Shown one piece after another: positions 34,014 to 42,900 of a DNA stretch of 46,561 nucleotides. The DNA is taken from assembly GCA_910587455.1 (NCBI GenBank), contig CAJULK010000013.1, positions 1-46,561 on the forward strand, given 5' to 3'. The DNA comes from an uncultured Christensenellaceae bacterium (lineage in GTDB: Bacteria; Bacillota; Clostridia; Christensenellales; Pumilibacteraceae). The first letter of the stretch is position 1; every line of letters starts with the position of its first letter. The notes under the pieces are model-generated. The model had not been told where the DNA came from. It saw only the letters and a program-made list of their open reading frames with translations, and made no database searches. The translations under genes and the position numbers were made by a program.

Positions 34014-34778
34014 CTACTTGCCGAATATTCGGGTGAGGAAGGCTTCGGCTTCTTTGAAGTACTGTCCGATCGCGTTCGCAATATGCGCGTCGGACGAAAC
34101 TACGGGGCGGACGCCGCCCGCCGCCTTATATGCGCTCAAAAAGTCCGCACGCGGCAAACGCAGCTCGCCGCCGCCGTTCGTGTTCTCTTCGAATCTGACG
34201 CCGCGAGACAGAGCTTTGCCGATGATTTCGTTCATAAGCGGTTCGAAAGTTTCGAAGTCCATTATGCGCTCGTCGCCGTCGTACGGCGCGTACCGCTCTA
34301 TGAATCCGAAGTGCCCGATAGTGCTGAACTCGTACGGCGCGTCGAGCGACGCGGAAACCGCTTCTATATATTCGGAATAAGCGCGTTCTTTGCCGAGTTC
34401 GTAATGGCTGTGTTTGCCGTCGTTTATCCAATAATGCACGCTGTTGACAATGTACTCGAACGGCAGCGCTTCGACGAGCGCTTTTGTTTCGCGCGCGGTG
34501 TGTTTTTCGAACCCGACTTCCAACCCGACGAATACGGTAAGATCGGGATTATCGTCGCGCACTTTGTTCCACACTCGAAAATATTCGGCGAAGTCGATAG
34601 GCTTGCAGCCCTGCCAATGTCCGATATCTACGTGATCGGTTATTATAAAGCCGCGCAGTCCGCGCCGACGAACCGCCGCGACTATTTCGTCGGGGGTCTG
34701 GCTCGAATCGGGCGAGAACACACTGTGTACGTGGCAATCCATGCCGCGAAGATCGGTATCGTTGGGAATGAGTTTCAT
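34014..34778 (-). CDS. PHP-domain phosphatase (histidinol-phosphatase HisJ-like)
   Basis: The 254-residue product carries the PHP metal-binding motifs in order: DCHVHSVFSPDS (about 12-23), IITDHVD, GLEVGFEKH, NSVHYW, IGHFGF and SSDAHIA near the C-terminus. In the family these histidines and aspartates hold a trinuclear metal centre that removes phosphate from substrates such as histidinol phosphate. No his genes are nearby, so the substrate is uncertain. The start at 34778 is chosen because the promoter lies immediately upstream of it; a longer in-frame extension to 34919 would read through that promoter. The -10 box ends 9 nt before the ATG, so the mRNA appears leaderless. Confidence 0.9.
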   Translation of the reverse strand: MKLIPNDTDLRGMDCHVHSVFSPDSSQTPDEIVAAVRRRGLRGFIITDHVDIGHWQGCKPIDFAEYFRVWNKVRDDNPDLTVFVGLEVGFEKHTARETKALVEALPFEYIVNSVHYWINDGKHSHYELGKERAYSEYIEAVSASLDAPYEFSTIGHFGFIERYAPYDGDERIMDFETFEPLMNEIIGKALSRGVRFEENTNGGGELRLPRADFLSAYKAAGGVRPVVSSDAHIANAIGQYFKEAEAFLTRIFGK

Positions 34779-34787
34779 AACGTAAGT

Positions 34788-34816
34788 ATTATAGCGCAGC
34801 GTTCGATTTTTGTCAA
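34788..34816 (-). promoter_or_regulatory. Promoter of the PHP phosphatase gene (leaderless type)
   Basis: On the minus strand, TTGACA (34811-34816), 17 bp, TATAAT (34788-34793): a perfect consensus. Only 9 nt separate TATAAT from the ATG, and there is no Shine-Dalgarno. Confidence 0.85.
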
Positions 34817-34995
34817 TAGCCGCATGATCGGATATGCTTGTTCGTTTCGGTAAGTTCGACAATAAACGGATAACGGATGAAACAGTAACTCTGAACAGCT
34901 TGCCGAAATGTCGAAACATGAACCATGTTCATAAAAATGTGCGCGAATCTTCGCGGCGACGGGCGGAAGGCGGGGCAAGATTTGCGTTTCTTTGG

Positions 34996-35024
34996 TTGCC
35001 TTTTTTTTAAGACTGTGCTATACT
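34996..35024 (+). promoter_or_regulatory. Promoter of rsmA (leaderless type)
   Basis: TTGCCT (34996-35001), 17 bp, TATACT (35019-35024). The -10 box ends 8 nt before the ATG at 35033 and no Shine-Dalgarno is present. Confidence 0.7.
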
Positions 35025-35032
35025 TAGTGCGT

Positions 35033-35842
35033 ATGGTCGATTTCGAGAGCGTTCTCATAAAGCATAAGTTTAAGTACAAAAAATCGCTCGGTCAGAATTT
35101 TATATTCGACGAGAGCATTTTGGACGAGATCGCGGAGTGCGGCGGCGCCGACGGTTCTACCGTTGTGGAGATCGGCACCGGCGCGGGCTCGCTGACTCGG
35201 GCTATAGCGGCGCGTGCGAAACGCGTTTGTTCGTTCGAGATAGACGAGACGCTTTTTCCCGTGCTCGAGGACACTCTTGCGGGTTTCGACAATATTCAGC
35301 TTTTCAGCAACGACGTAACGGCGATAGGCATCGAGACGGTGGATATGCTTATCGGCGAACCTTACAAGGTTATAGCCAACCTGCCGTATTACATAACGAC
35401 GCCGCTCATATTTTTGTTTTTGCGGTCGGAGCTTTGCGGTTCGATCACCTGTCTTGTGCAAAAAGAAGTCGCGGAACGCATATGTGCGGAGAGCGGCGGG
35501 GATTTCGGCGCGCTGTCTGCGGCGGTGCAGGCGGTTGCCGAGCCTAAGATAATCCGCAAGGTCAAGTCGTGGGATTTTTATCCGCAGCCCGATGTGGACA
35601 GCGCGGTCATACGGCTCGACCGCAAACCGGGCGCAATGCTTTCGGACGGGCTCGACGCGTTTTTCAAACTGTGTTTTTCCGCCAAGCGCAAAACGCTCGT
35701 GAACAATCTTACGACAGCGGGCATAGATAAATCGGAAGTGACGGCGGCGCTTCAAAAACTCGGGTTCAAGCCTGCCGCGCGTGCGGAAGAACTCGGCGCG
35801 GCGGGACTTAAAGCGCTTGCCGAAGCGCTCGGTCGGGCGTAG
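35033..35842 (+). CDS. rsmA: 16S rRNA (adenine1518/1519-N6)-dimethyltransferase
   Basis: The 269-residue product methylates two adjacent adenines in helix 45 of 16S rRNA using S-adenosylmethionine. It shows KKSLGQNFIFDESIL at the N-terminus, the SAM-binding motif VEIGTGAGSLT (about 43-53) and the catalytic motif ANLPYYITTP (about 116-125). PQPDVDSAVIRL and the C-terminal FSAKRKTLVNNL segment are also typical. The start at 35033 matches the family N-terminus (MVDFESVLIKHKFKYKKSLGQ) and lies just after the promoter. A 36-codon in-frame extension upstream is low-quality sequence and was rejected. Transcription probably continues into pckA, since no terminator separates them. Confidence 0.96.
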   Translation: MVDFESVLIKHKFKYKKSLGQNFIFDESILDEIAECGGADGSTVVEIGTGAGSLTRAIAARAKRVCSFEIDETLFPVLEDTLAGFDNIQLFSNDVTAIGIETVDMLIGEPYKVIANLPYYITTPLIFLFLRSELCGSITCLVQKEVAERICAESGGDFGALSAAVQAVAEPKIIRKVKSWDFYPQPDVDSAVIRLDRKPGAMLSDGLDAFFKLCFSAKRKTLVNNLTTAGIDKSEVTAALQKLGFKPAARAEELGAAGLKALAEALGRA

Positions 35843-35898
35843 CGGCTCGGCACTGCAGATCTGTCAATATTACGGGCGCAAGCCCAAAGGAGTATATT

Positions 35899-37476
35899 AT
35901 GCAAACTTACGGAATCGAAAAGCACGGGATACTCAATCCCAAAAAGGTCGAACGCAACCTCAGCCCTGCGGTGCTCACCGAGGAAGCGCTCGGAACCGAG
36001 CCTGCGCGGCTCATGAATACCGGCGCGCTTCTCGTCGAAACGGGCGCGTACACCGGTCGTTCGCCCAAAGACAGATTTATCGTTGACGAGCCGCAAGTGA
36101 CAAACGTGATCGGCTGGGGCAGCGAGAACAAGAAGTTCCCCGTCGATAAGTTCGAGCTTATTTACAAGAAGGTAGGCGAATACCTGTCCGGAAAGAACGT
36201 CTATATTTTCGACGGATTCGCAGGCGCCGATCCCAAGTACCGCGTCGGCGTGCGCGTCATAAACGAGCTCGCTTCCGAGAATCTTTTTATGAACAACATG
36301 CTCATTCGTCCTGACGAAACTGAGCTTAAAAAATTCAAAGAGGACTACACGCTCATCGCCGTGCCCGGGCTCAAGCTCGACGCGGCGGAATGCGGAACGC
36401 ACAGCGAAGCGGCGATATTGCTTTGCCTTACCAAGAAAATAATCCTCGTTGTCGGTTCGCAGTATGCGGGCGAGATGAAGAAGTCTGTTTTCTCGCTTAT
36501 GAACTATCTGCTTCCGCAAAAAGGCGTGCTCGGCATGCACTGCTCGGCTAACATGGCGCTCGACGGCAGCGGCGATACCGCGCTGTTCTTCGGGCTTTCG
36601 GGCACAGGCAAGACGACGCTTTCCGCAGACCCCAAGCGCGGACTCATCGGCGACGACGAGCACGGCTGGTCGGACGACGGCATATTCAACATCGAAGGCG
36701 GCTGCTATGCGAAATGCATCGATCTTTCCAAAGAGCACGAACCCGAGATCTACGGCGCGATCAAGTTCGGCGCGCTCGTAGAGAACGTGGTCGTCGATCC
36801 CGAAAAGCGCACGCCCGACTACGCGGACCGCAGTCTTACCGAAAACACCCGCGTATCGTACCCCATTAACTTTATACCCAATAAGGTCGAGCCGTCCGTC
36901 GGCAAACATCCCAAAACGGTCATATTCCTTACCGCCGACGCGTTCGGTGTTCTTCCGCCCGTTTCCAAGCTCACCAAAGAGCAGGCGATGTTCTACTTCG
37001 TGTCCGGCTATACTTCCAAGGTCGCCGGCACGGAACGCGGCATAACCGATCCCGTCAGCACTTTCTCGACGTGCTTCGGCGCGCCGTTCATGCCGCTGCC
37101 GTCGTCGGTGTACGCCAAACTTCTCGGCGAAAAAATCGAAAAACACGGTTCCGACGTTTATCTTATAAATACCGGCTGGACGGGCGGCGCATACGGCGTA
37201 GGCAAGCGCATGAGCCTGCCCGCGACGCGCGCTATAGTGACCGCCGCGCTCGACGGTTCGCTCGCAAAGGTCGAGTATGAGACCGAGCCCTTCTTCGGTC
37301 TCGCCATTCCCAAGACCTGTCCGAACGTCGAGAGCAATATACTCAATCCCAAAAACGTTTGGAAGGACAAAAAAGAGTACGACAGGCTCGCCAAAAAGCT
37401 CGCGTCCGACTTTGCCGAGAATATCAAAAAGTACGACCTCGACGCAAACATCGTCGCTGCGGGACCCAAGGCGTAA
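35899..37476 (+). CDS. pckA: Phosphoenolpyruvate carboxykinase (ATP)
   Basis: The 525-residue product interconverts oxaloacetate plus ATP with phosphoenolpyruvate, CO2 and ADP. In gut anaerobes it often runs in the carboxylating direction. Key motifs are TGRSPKDRFIVDEP (about 53-66, oxaloacetate site), the P-loop GLSGTGKTTLSADP (from residue 232), the metal site GDDEHGW (about 252-258) and ENTRVSYPINFI (about 315-326). Length and motifs match the ATP-dependent family. A good AAGGAG about 6 nt upstream sets the start. It lies 56 nt after rsmA with a small GGGC-GCAA-GCCC hairpin between them, and a terminator follows. Confidence 0.97.
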   Translation: MQTYGIEKHGILNPKKVERNLSPAVLTEEALGTEPARLMNTGALLVETGAYTGRSPKDRFIVDEPQVTNVIGWGSENKKFPVDKFELIYKKVGEYLSGKNVYIFDGFAGADPKYRVGVRVINELASENLFMNNMLIRPDETELKKFKEDYTLIAVPGLKLDAAECGTHSEAAILLCLTKKIILVVGSQYAGEMKKSVFSLMNYLLPQKGVLGMHCSANMALDGSGDTALFFGLSGTGKTTLSADPKRGLIGDDEHGWSDDGIFNIEGGCYAKCIDLSKEHEPEIYGAIKFGALVENVVVDPEKRTPDYADRSLTENTRVSYPINFIPNKVEPSVGKHPKTVIFLTADAFGVLPPVSKLTKEQAMFYFVSGYTSKVAGTERGITDPVSTFSTCFGAPFMPLPSSVYAKLLGEKIEKHGSDVYLINTGWTGGAYGVGKRMSLPATRAIVTAALDGSLAKVEYETEPFFGLAIPKTCPNVESNILNPKNVWKDKKEYDRLAKKLASDFAENIKKYDLDANIVAAGPKA

Positions 37477-37508
37477 CGCCTACGCAGTTTGGTAGCATAC
37501 CGTAAAAC

Positions 37509-37547
37509 AAATTCCCGTTTCGAAATTTCGCAGCGGGAATTTTTTTA
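37509..37547 (+). terminator. Rho-independent terminator
   Basis: AAATTCCCG (37509-37517) pairs with CGGGAATTT (37534-37542), followed by a T-run. It ends the rsmA-pckA transcript. Confidence 0.88.
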
Positions 37548-37572
37548 TTAAGAACGCTTGGGATTGTCGCGT

Positions 37573-37595
37573 TGCTCGCTCGTTCAGAATGACAG
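37573..37595. repeat. Palindromic repeat, right-end fragment before copy B
   Basis: It ends in GCTCGTTCAGAATGACAG like the right arm of the full copies, but the rest of the arm is missing or diverged. Confidence 0.65.
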
Positions 37596-37607
37596 ATGTG
37601 TAAACTG

Positions 37608-37715
37608 TGTCATTCTGAGCGTAAGCGAAGAATCTCTTGCGTAACGATATCAGTGCTTCGCGATAATACGGATGAGATTCTTCACGTCGGGCTTCGCCCT
37701 CGTTCAGAATGACAG
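37608..37715. repeat. Palindromic dispersed repeat, full copy B
   Basis: This 108-bp unit runs from TGTCATTCTGAGCG to TCAGAATGACAG, with inner arms GAAGAATCTC and GAGATTCTTC. It is nearly the same as copies A and C. The 434-nt gap between pckA and malQ holds the terminator, this cluster and the malQ promoter; I see no gene there. Confidence 0.88.
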
Positions 37716-37744
37716 AGAAATTGTTTTTGCGGTTTTCCTTATAT

Positions 37745-37775
37745 CGTGTCATTCCGAGCGAAGCGGGCAATCTCG
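37745..37775. repeat. Palindromic repeat, left half copy B'
   Basis: CGTGTCATTCCGAGCGAAGC followed by GGGCAATCTCGC is a diverged left arm of the same family. Confidence 0.65.
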
Positions 37776-37845
37776 CAGACAAAGTGACGTCGGTTTGATT
37801 AAATATTCGGTCTGAAATTCGTTTTGCGAAATTGCGCGAAATTTA

Positions 37846-37874
37846 TTGTATTTTCGCAGGCGGTGTGATATAAT
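37846..37874 (+). promoter_or_regulatory. Promoter of malQ (extended -10)
   Basis: TTGTAT (37846-37851), 17 bp, TGA-TATAAT (37866-37874). The TG before the -10 box makes this an extended -10 promoter. Confidence 0.78.
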
Positions 37875-37910
37875 TACGTTAATACATATACTAATTGAGG
37901 AAGGTGGATT

Positions 37911-39347
37911 GTGGAACGTAAAGCCGGAGTGCTCATGCATATATCGTCGTTACCGAATAATCGCGGGATCGGCTCGCTCGGAAAGGCGGCGTACGAGTTC
38001 GTAGACTTCATGACTGAAGCCGGGCTGTCACTGTGGCAGGTGCTTCCGCTCTGTCCTACGTCTTACGGCGATTCGCCGTATCAGTCGCCGTCGGCGATCG
38101 CGGGCAATCCGTACTTTATAGATATAGACACGCTCGTTGCCGAAGGGCTTCTTCTCGAATCGGAAGCGCCCGTTTACGATATGGGTTATGTCGATTACGA
38201 AAAAGTTTACAACGAGCGGTATGATACGCTTCGCAAGGCGTTCCGCAGGTTCAAGCGTGCTCTGCCCGAAGATTACGAAACGTTCAAAGCCGAAAATGCG
38301 TTCTGGCTGGACGACTATGCGCTGTTTATGGCGATCAAAGAAAAGCACGGCATGCAGGCGTGGGAGACGTGGGAAGACGGTTTGAAGTACCGCACGGTCA
38401 GTCTGAAACGTTTCGCCGCCGCCGCGGAGTTCCACAAGTTTTTGCAGTACGAGTTTTTTAAGCAATGGGCGGCGCTTCGCGAGTATGCAAACGGCAAGGG
38501 TATAAAGATAGTAGGCGATATGCCCATATACGTCGCGTACGATTCCGTAGAGGTGTGGAGCAATCCAAAACAGTTTTTGCTCAACGACGATCTGTCGCGC
38601 AAGGTAGTTGCCGGAGTTCCGCCCGATTATTTTTCTGTGGACGGTCAGCTTTGGGGCAATCCCATTTACGATTGGGAGTACATGCGCAGAACAGATTACG
38701 ATTGGTGGGTGATGCGCATGTCTATGGCGCTCAAACTGTACGACGTGGTGCGTATAGATCACTTCCGCGCGTTCGCCGATTATTACGTTATCCCTGCGGA
38801 CCGCAGCGACGCCAAGGTCGGCGAGTGGAAGCCCGGTCCCGGCATGGCGCTGTTCAATAGGATTAACGAGGCGCTCGGCAACCCCGCGATAATCGCCGAG
38901 GATCTCGGCGAGCTTCACGAGTGTGTGCGCGAGCTCGTGCGCGAAACGGGCTACCCCGGAATGAAGATCATGCAGTTCTCTTTCGACGGCAATCCGTACA
39001 ACGCGTTCTACTACACCAACTATCCCGAAAACTGTATCGCATACACGGGCACGCACGACAACGACACGACGCGCGGCTGGTTCGATAAGTTCGACGACAA
39101 GGACCTAGTAAAGCGCACGCTCGGCTATTACGGCAACGACGTCACGTCGGTTATCGTCGAGCGCCTGTATTCGTCGCGGGCGAACACCGTTATAATTCCC
39201 ATGCAGGACTTTTTGGTGCTCGGCACGGAAGCGCGTATGAACATCCCGTCCACGCTCGGCGGCAACTGGTCGTGGCGCAGCGAGCCGGTCTGGAAAGAAC
39301 AAGCGCCGCGGCTTCGCGCGCTCGCCGAAAAGTACGGCAGACTGTAA
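37911..39347 (+). CDS. malQ: 4-alpha-glucanotransferase (GH77)
   Basis: The 478-residue product transfers alpha-1,4-glucan segments during maltodextrin or glycogen metabolism in the cytoplasm. GH77 hallmarks are GVLMHISSLP near the N-terminus, SPYQSPSAIAGNPYFI (about 55-70), GDMPIYVAYDSVEVW (about 203-217), the nucleophile motif VVRIDHFRAF (about 278-287), the acid/base motif IIAEDLGE and GTHDNDTTRGW. The length fits the compact bacterial form. It starts at GTG 37911 with a purine-rich GAGGAAGGTGG just upstream. It is monocistronic, between its own extended -10 promoter and terminator. Confidence 0.96.
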   Translation: MERKAGVLMHISSLPNNRGIGSLGKAAYEFVDFMTEAGLSLWQVLPLCPTSYGDSPYQSPSAIAGNPYFIDIDTLVAEGLLLESEAPVYDMGYVDYEKVYNERYDTLRKAFRRFKRALPEDYETFKAENAFWLDDYALFMAIKEKHGMQAWETWEDGLKYRTVSLKRFAAAAEFHKFLQYEFFKQWAALREYANGKGIKIVGDMPIYVAYDSVEVWSNPKQFLLNDDLSRKVVAGVPPDYFSVDGQLWGNPIYDWEYMRRTDYDWWVMRMSMALKLYDVVRIDHFRAFADYYVIPADRSDAKVGEWKPGPGMALFNRINEALGNPAIIAEDLGELHECVRELVRETGYPGMKIMQFSFDGNPYNAFYYTNYPENCIAYTGTHDNDTTRGWFDKFDDKDLVKRTLGYYGNDVTSVIVERLYSSRANTVIIPMQDFLVLGTEARMNIPSTLGGNWSWRSEPVWKEQAPRLRALAEKYGRL

Positions 39348-39367
39348 ACGGAATAGACCGTTATAAA

Positions 39368-39406
39368 AACCGAACCGATATCTGATCGAGCGGTTCGGTT
39401 TTTTTT
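39368..39406 (+). terminator. Rho-independent terminator
   Basis: AACCGAACCG (39368-39377) pairs with CGGTTCGGTT (39391-39400), followed by six more Ts. Confidence 0.9.
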
Positions 39407-39440
39407 GTATGCGTGGATATGGCGCTATATTAAAGAAAAG

Positions 39441-39484
39441 GTTGGGATTCTTCACTTTGGGCTTTGCCCTCGTTCAGAATGACA
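39441..39484. repeat. Palindromic repeat, right half before copy C
   Basis: GGGATTCTTCAC, GGGCTTTGCCCTCG and TTCAGAATGACA form the right arm of the repeat family. Confidence 0.78.
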
Positions 39485-39505
39485 AGAGAGAAGCGTAATT
39501 AGCTG

Positions 39506-39612
39506 CGTCATTCTGAGCGTCAGCGAAGAATCTCATGCGTAACGATATTAACGCTTCGCGCATAAAGGTTGAGATTCTTCACGTCGGGCTTCGCCCTCGT
39601 TCAGAATGACAG
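39506..39612. repeat. Palindromic dispersed repeat, full copy C
   Basis: This 107-bp unit runs from CGTCATTCTGAGCGTCAGCG to CGTTCAGAATGACAG, with the shared TGCGTAACGATAT and GCTTCGCG middle. The 628-nt gap between malQ and the next lipoprotein gene holds two terminators, this cluster, the G10 promoter and a leader hairpin, with no gene seen. Confidence 0.88.
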
Positions 39613-39684
39613 AATAATATTGCGTTAACGCTGTTTCGAGGAGCCTCTCGCCTCAAGGCGAGCTGACGCCAAGTCTCCGGCTTG

Positions 39685-39724
39685 TTCCGAGCGTCAGCGA
39701 AGAATCTCATAAGTAACGATATTT
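39685..39724. repeat. Palindromic repeat, left half copy C' (mosaic)
   Basis: GTTCCGAGCGTCAGCGAAG with AATCTCAT and AGTAACGATAT matches the left arm. The usual TGTCATT tip is replaced by a different GC-rich stretch (39637-39684) that itself holds small hairpins such as CTCGCCTCAAGGCGAG. Confidence 0.65.
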
Positions 39725-39752
39725 GCGCCGCGATCGGCGCATGACATAACAT

Positions 39753-39790
39753 AAGCCCGTCGGGAGTAAGTGCCTCGGCGGGCTTTTTTC
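39753..39790 (+). terminator. Rho-independent terminator without an assigned gene
   Basis: AAGCCCGTCGGG pairs with CCTCGGCGGGCTT (two G-U wobbles), followed by TTTTTT. No plus-strand gene lies between it and the malQ terminator. It may insulate the G10 promoter or end an unseen small RNA. Confidence 0.78.
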
Positions 39791-39838
39791 GCTGCGAAAA
39801 ATTCGATTTTCGATTTTGCGAAAACGTATTCCCGACGC

Positions 39839-39869
39839 TTGACAAGACGGGGGGGGGGTGTGATATAAT
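39839..39869 (+). promoter_or_regulatory. Promoter with G10 tract in the spacer (phase-variable candidate)
   Basis: A perfect TTGACA (39839-39844) and a perfect extended TGA-TATAAT (-10 hexamer 39864-39869) are separated by 19 bp that include ten Gs. Nine other promoters in this window have exactly 17 bp. Loss of two Gs would restore optimal spacing, so expression should depend on the tract length. Confidence 0.8.
39849..39858 (+). repeat. G10 homopolymer in promoter spacer
   Basis: Ten consecutive Gs lie between the -35 and -10 boxes. It is the longest homopolymer of G or C in the window, and tracts of this length are prone to slippage during replication. Confidence 0.92.
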
Positions 39870-39904
39870 CAATTAACCATATTTTTTATTTTGTTAACCT
39901 TTGT

Positions 39905-39952
39905 GCAAAAATCAATCAATGGCGATTGGCTCGGGTGATTGGTTTTTTGTGC
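39905..39952 (+). promoter_or_regulatory. Attenuator-like hairpin in the lipoprotein gene leader
   Basis: GCAAAAATCAATCA (39905-39918) pairs with TGATTGGTTTTTTGTGC (39936-39952) across a 17-nt loop. The stem carries an A-run against a T-run, as in a weak intrinsic terminator, and lies about 30 nt after the likely transcription start and before the GGAGG site. It may attenuate transcription of the downstream genes. Confidence 0.55.
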
Positions 39953-39975
39953 ATTACTTTTTTCGGAGGCGAAAA

Positions 39976-42900
39976 ATGACAGTCAGGCGCAGAATAACGA
40001 CGATAGCGGCAGCGGTTGCGATAATTATCGCGACGGTGTGCTTCTGCGTTGCTTGCGACGGCGGCGTGTCTGGGGAATCGGACACGTATACGATCACGTT
40101 TGTCACCAACTGCGACACGGTGATCCCGCCCATTACGGGCAAGGCGGGCAGTGCCGTGACCGCTCCGGACGATCCGCAAAAACCCGATCACGTATTCGAC
40201 GGGTGGTACGAAAAATCCGATTTTACCGGCGGACGGGCGACAATCCCGTCGGTCATGCCCAAAGCCGACGTTACATACTACGCTAAGTTCGTGCCGTACA
40301 TCGATCCGGACGCGGGCAAGATCCGCATAATTTACGACATAAATCTCGGCTCCGTCGCGCACGGCGGCAACGTTACCGACACGCTCGGCGAAGCCGGCGA
40401 GGAAGTTACTGTAAAGAACGGCGACGACTACGGCGCGCGCGGCTATAAGTTCGTCGGCTGGACTACCCGTCCTACCGGCGTAGTTGCAGTAAGCGGCGAG
40501 AAGAACGACGGACAGTACAACGCCGGCGACAGGATAAAGCTCGGCGACGAAAACATAACGCTCTACGCGCAGTGGGCGCGCGGATATAACGATCTTCGCG
40601 GCGAGAATTCTGCTGTCGTTTACGTTTATTCTCCGCTTATAGGCAAGGGCTTGGGCAGTGCGATACTCGTCCGTGCCGGCAAGGACGATAAGCTCGGGTT
40701 TGCGGCGCATGCCGAAAATCCGCAGTTCGGCTATACTACGTTTACTTTCTATATGGAAGATTCCGAAGGCGGCGATATGATCGGACGGCTTGACGGCGGC
40801 GGGTATATCTGCTCTGACGAAGTAGTGGGAAATTATAAGTATTACGATTACGTATTTAACAGAGACGGCGCGTTTATTCTCGCGCTCGACGGATTCGGTT
40901 ACGCGACGCTTACCGAAATAGTGGTAAGCACGACGGCGGTGCGCGCGTTCGGTTCGTACGAATACGACAGGGAATACGGCGATTATAAGTTTACATATCT
41001 CGATACGACGACGGGCATGCCCGAGCTCGACGACAACGGCGAGCCGCTCGTATCGTACTTTATGCTCGAGGACAAGGAAGCCGACGAGGCGGGAAACCGC
41101 GGCAGCTTTTTATGGCAGGGCGCCGAGAGCGCTTCGTATATGCTTTACGACAACGGCGAGCTTCTCAATTACCGGCTCGACCTCAACGGCTACGGCAGTG
41201 CCAAAATGCTTGCATACGATCCCGTAAGCGGTACGACCGAGACCGTAGCGCAGGGCGCATACCGCGGCACGGAGGAGTACGACGACTATACGGGCGAATG
41301 GCAGTTCGATCCGGTGGGCGGCGGTGCGGAATATGCGTGTCGGTTTATTCTCAATTACGTCGCAGTAGGAAACGGGCAGTATACTCGTGTGTTTATCGAA
41401 TACAACGAAATGTATAACAAGACGTTTACTTCGGCAGACGGCGAAACGCTCTATCTCGACGGCTACGGCAGTGCGATATATACGATGTCGAGCGGCGCTG
41501 TGTTTATAGGAAACTGCAAAGTGGGCGACGAAGAAAAGCTCGTCACGTTCGTGCCGTACGCGGAAAGCGGCGAATATGCCGGCGAAATGTACTTCGATAT
41601 AGATATGGATACGCTCGCATTTTCGGTCAACGCCGACGGGTTTATCACGGACGGGACCAAGCTCGTAAAATACACGGGCAAGTCGCCTATAGTGGTCATT
41701 CCCGACGGGATCACCGAAATCGCCGACGACGTATTCAATTATCAGAATACGGGCGTGTCGCTGCTGTCGGTCACCGTTCCTGCGAGCGTGACCGCTATCG
41801 GCAAGCGCGCGTTCGAGAACAACCGTTCGCTCAGCCGCGCGGTGTTCCTTTCGAGCACGCCTATCGCGGTGGATTTTGCGTCCGAATTCGATCCGTTCCG
41901 TTGGCCTGCGGGCAACTTCGTTATAGTCGTGCCCGAGGCAGACAAAGCCGCGTACGTGTCGGCTTGGGCGGACTGTAAGTATAAAATAAAGGGCAGCGTC
42001 GAAGTGACGATCATTCCCGAATTCGAAATAGAAGACGGCGTGCTCATCGGCTACAACGGCGTGCCCGAGGGCGACGAGCAGCTCGACGTGATAATTCCCA
42101 ATGACGTTACGGAGATCGCCGTAGGCGTGTTCCGCGGCATTTCGTATGTGCGCAGCGTCGATCTCAACAACGTTACGGTTATCGGCGAGGGCGCGTTCGA
42201 GTCGTGCGCCAATCTTGCCGAAGTCAAGTTCACGCATGTGACGACGATCGGCGAGGGTGCGTTTGCAGGCTGCTATTTGCTCGCTTCGAGCGGCACCGCC
42301 GACGTGTTGGAACTCCCCGAGATAGAGAGCGTCGGTGACAGCGCTTTCTCAAGCTGTATGAGTTTGCGCAGGGTCATCCTCGGCGAAAACCTTAAAGCAA
42401 TAGGCAGTTTTGCGTTTATCGAGTGCAACGTCGATATCAAAGCGCCGCCGCTGTTCGTAGAGCTTCGCGGCGCTACTCCGCCCGAAATGGGCGAGAAGCT
42501 CGCGGCAGGCAATATCGCGTTCAGGATAGAAGTGAGCGACATAAGCATCGCGCTTAAATGCTTTGCCGCGCCGTCGTGGAACGCATACAGCAGACATCTT
42601 TACATACCGTCGGGCGAAGAAAAGGGCGTGTATTACTACGGGCTTGAAACGCTCGAAATAGACGGCAGAGCGATGTTCTTCAATACCGACGTAATGCTTT
42701 ACGCTATCGACGGCGGCGCAGTCAAGTTCTACGAGTACGACGCCGAAACGGCGACTTATGCCGTGTACGACGGAACATATGCGGACGGGAAAATATCCGT
42801 GGACCTCGACGGCAAAACTTATCTGTTCGTGCGCGGCAACGGCAAAGTTTCGTACGCGAGCGCCGACGGCAAGTATACGCTTGTATGCGATCCCGCCGAG

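Noticed and set aside
31561..39724. CRISPR array
   Set aside because: The repeats are long palindromes in separate gaps with no regular spacers and no cas genes.
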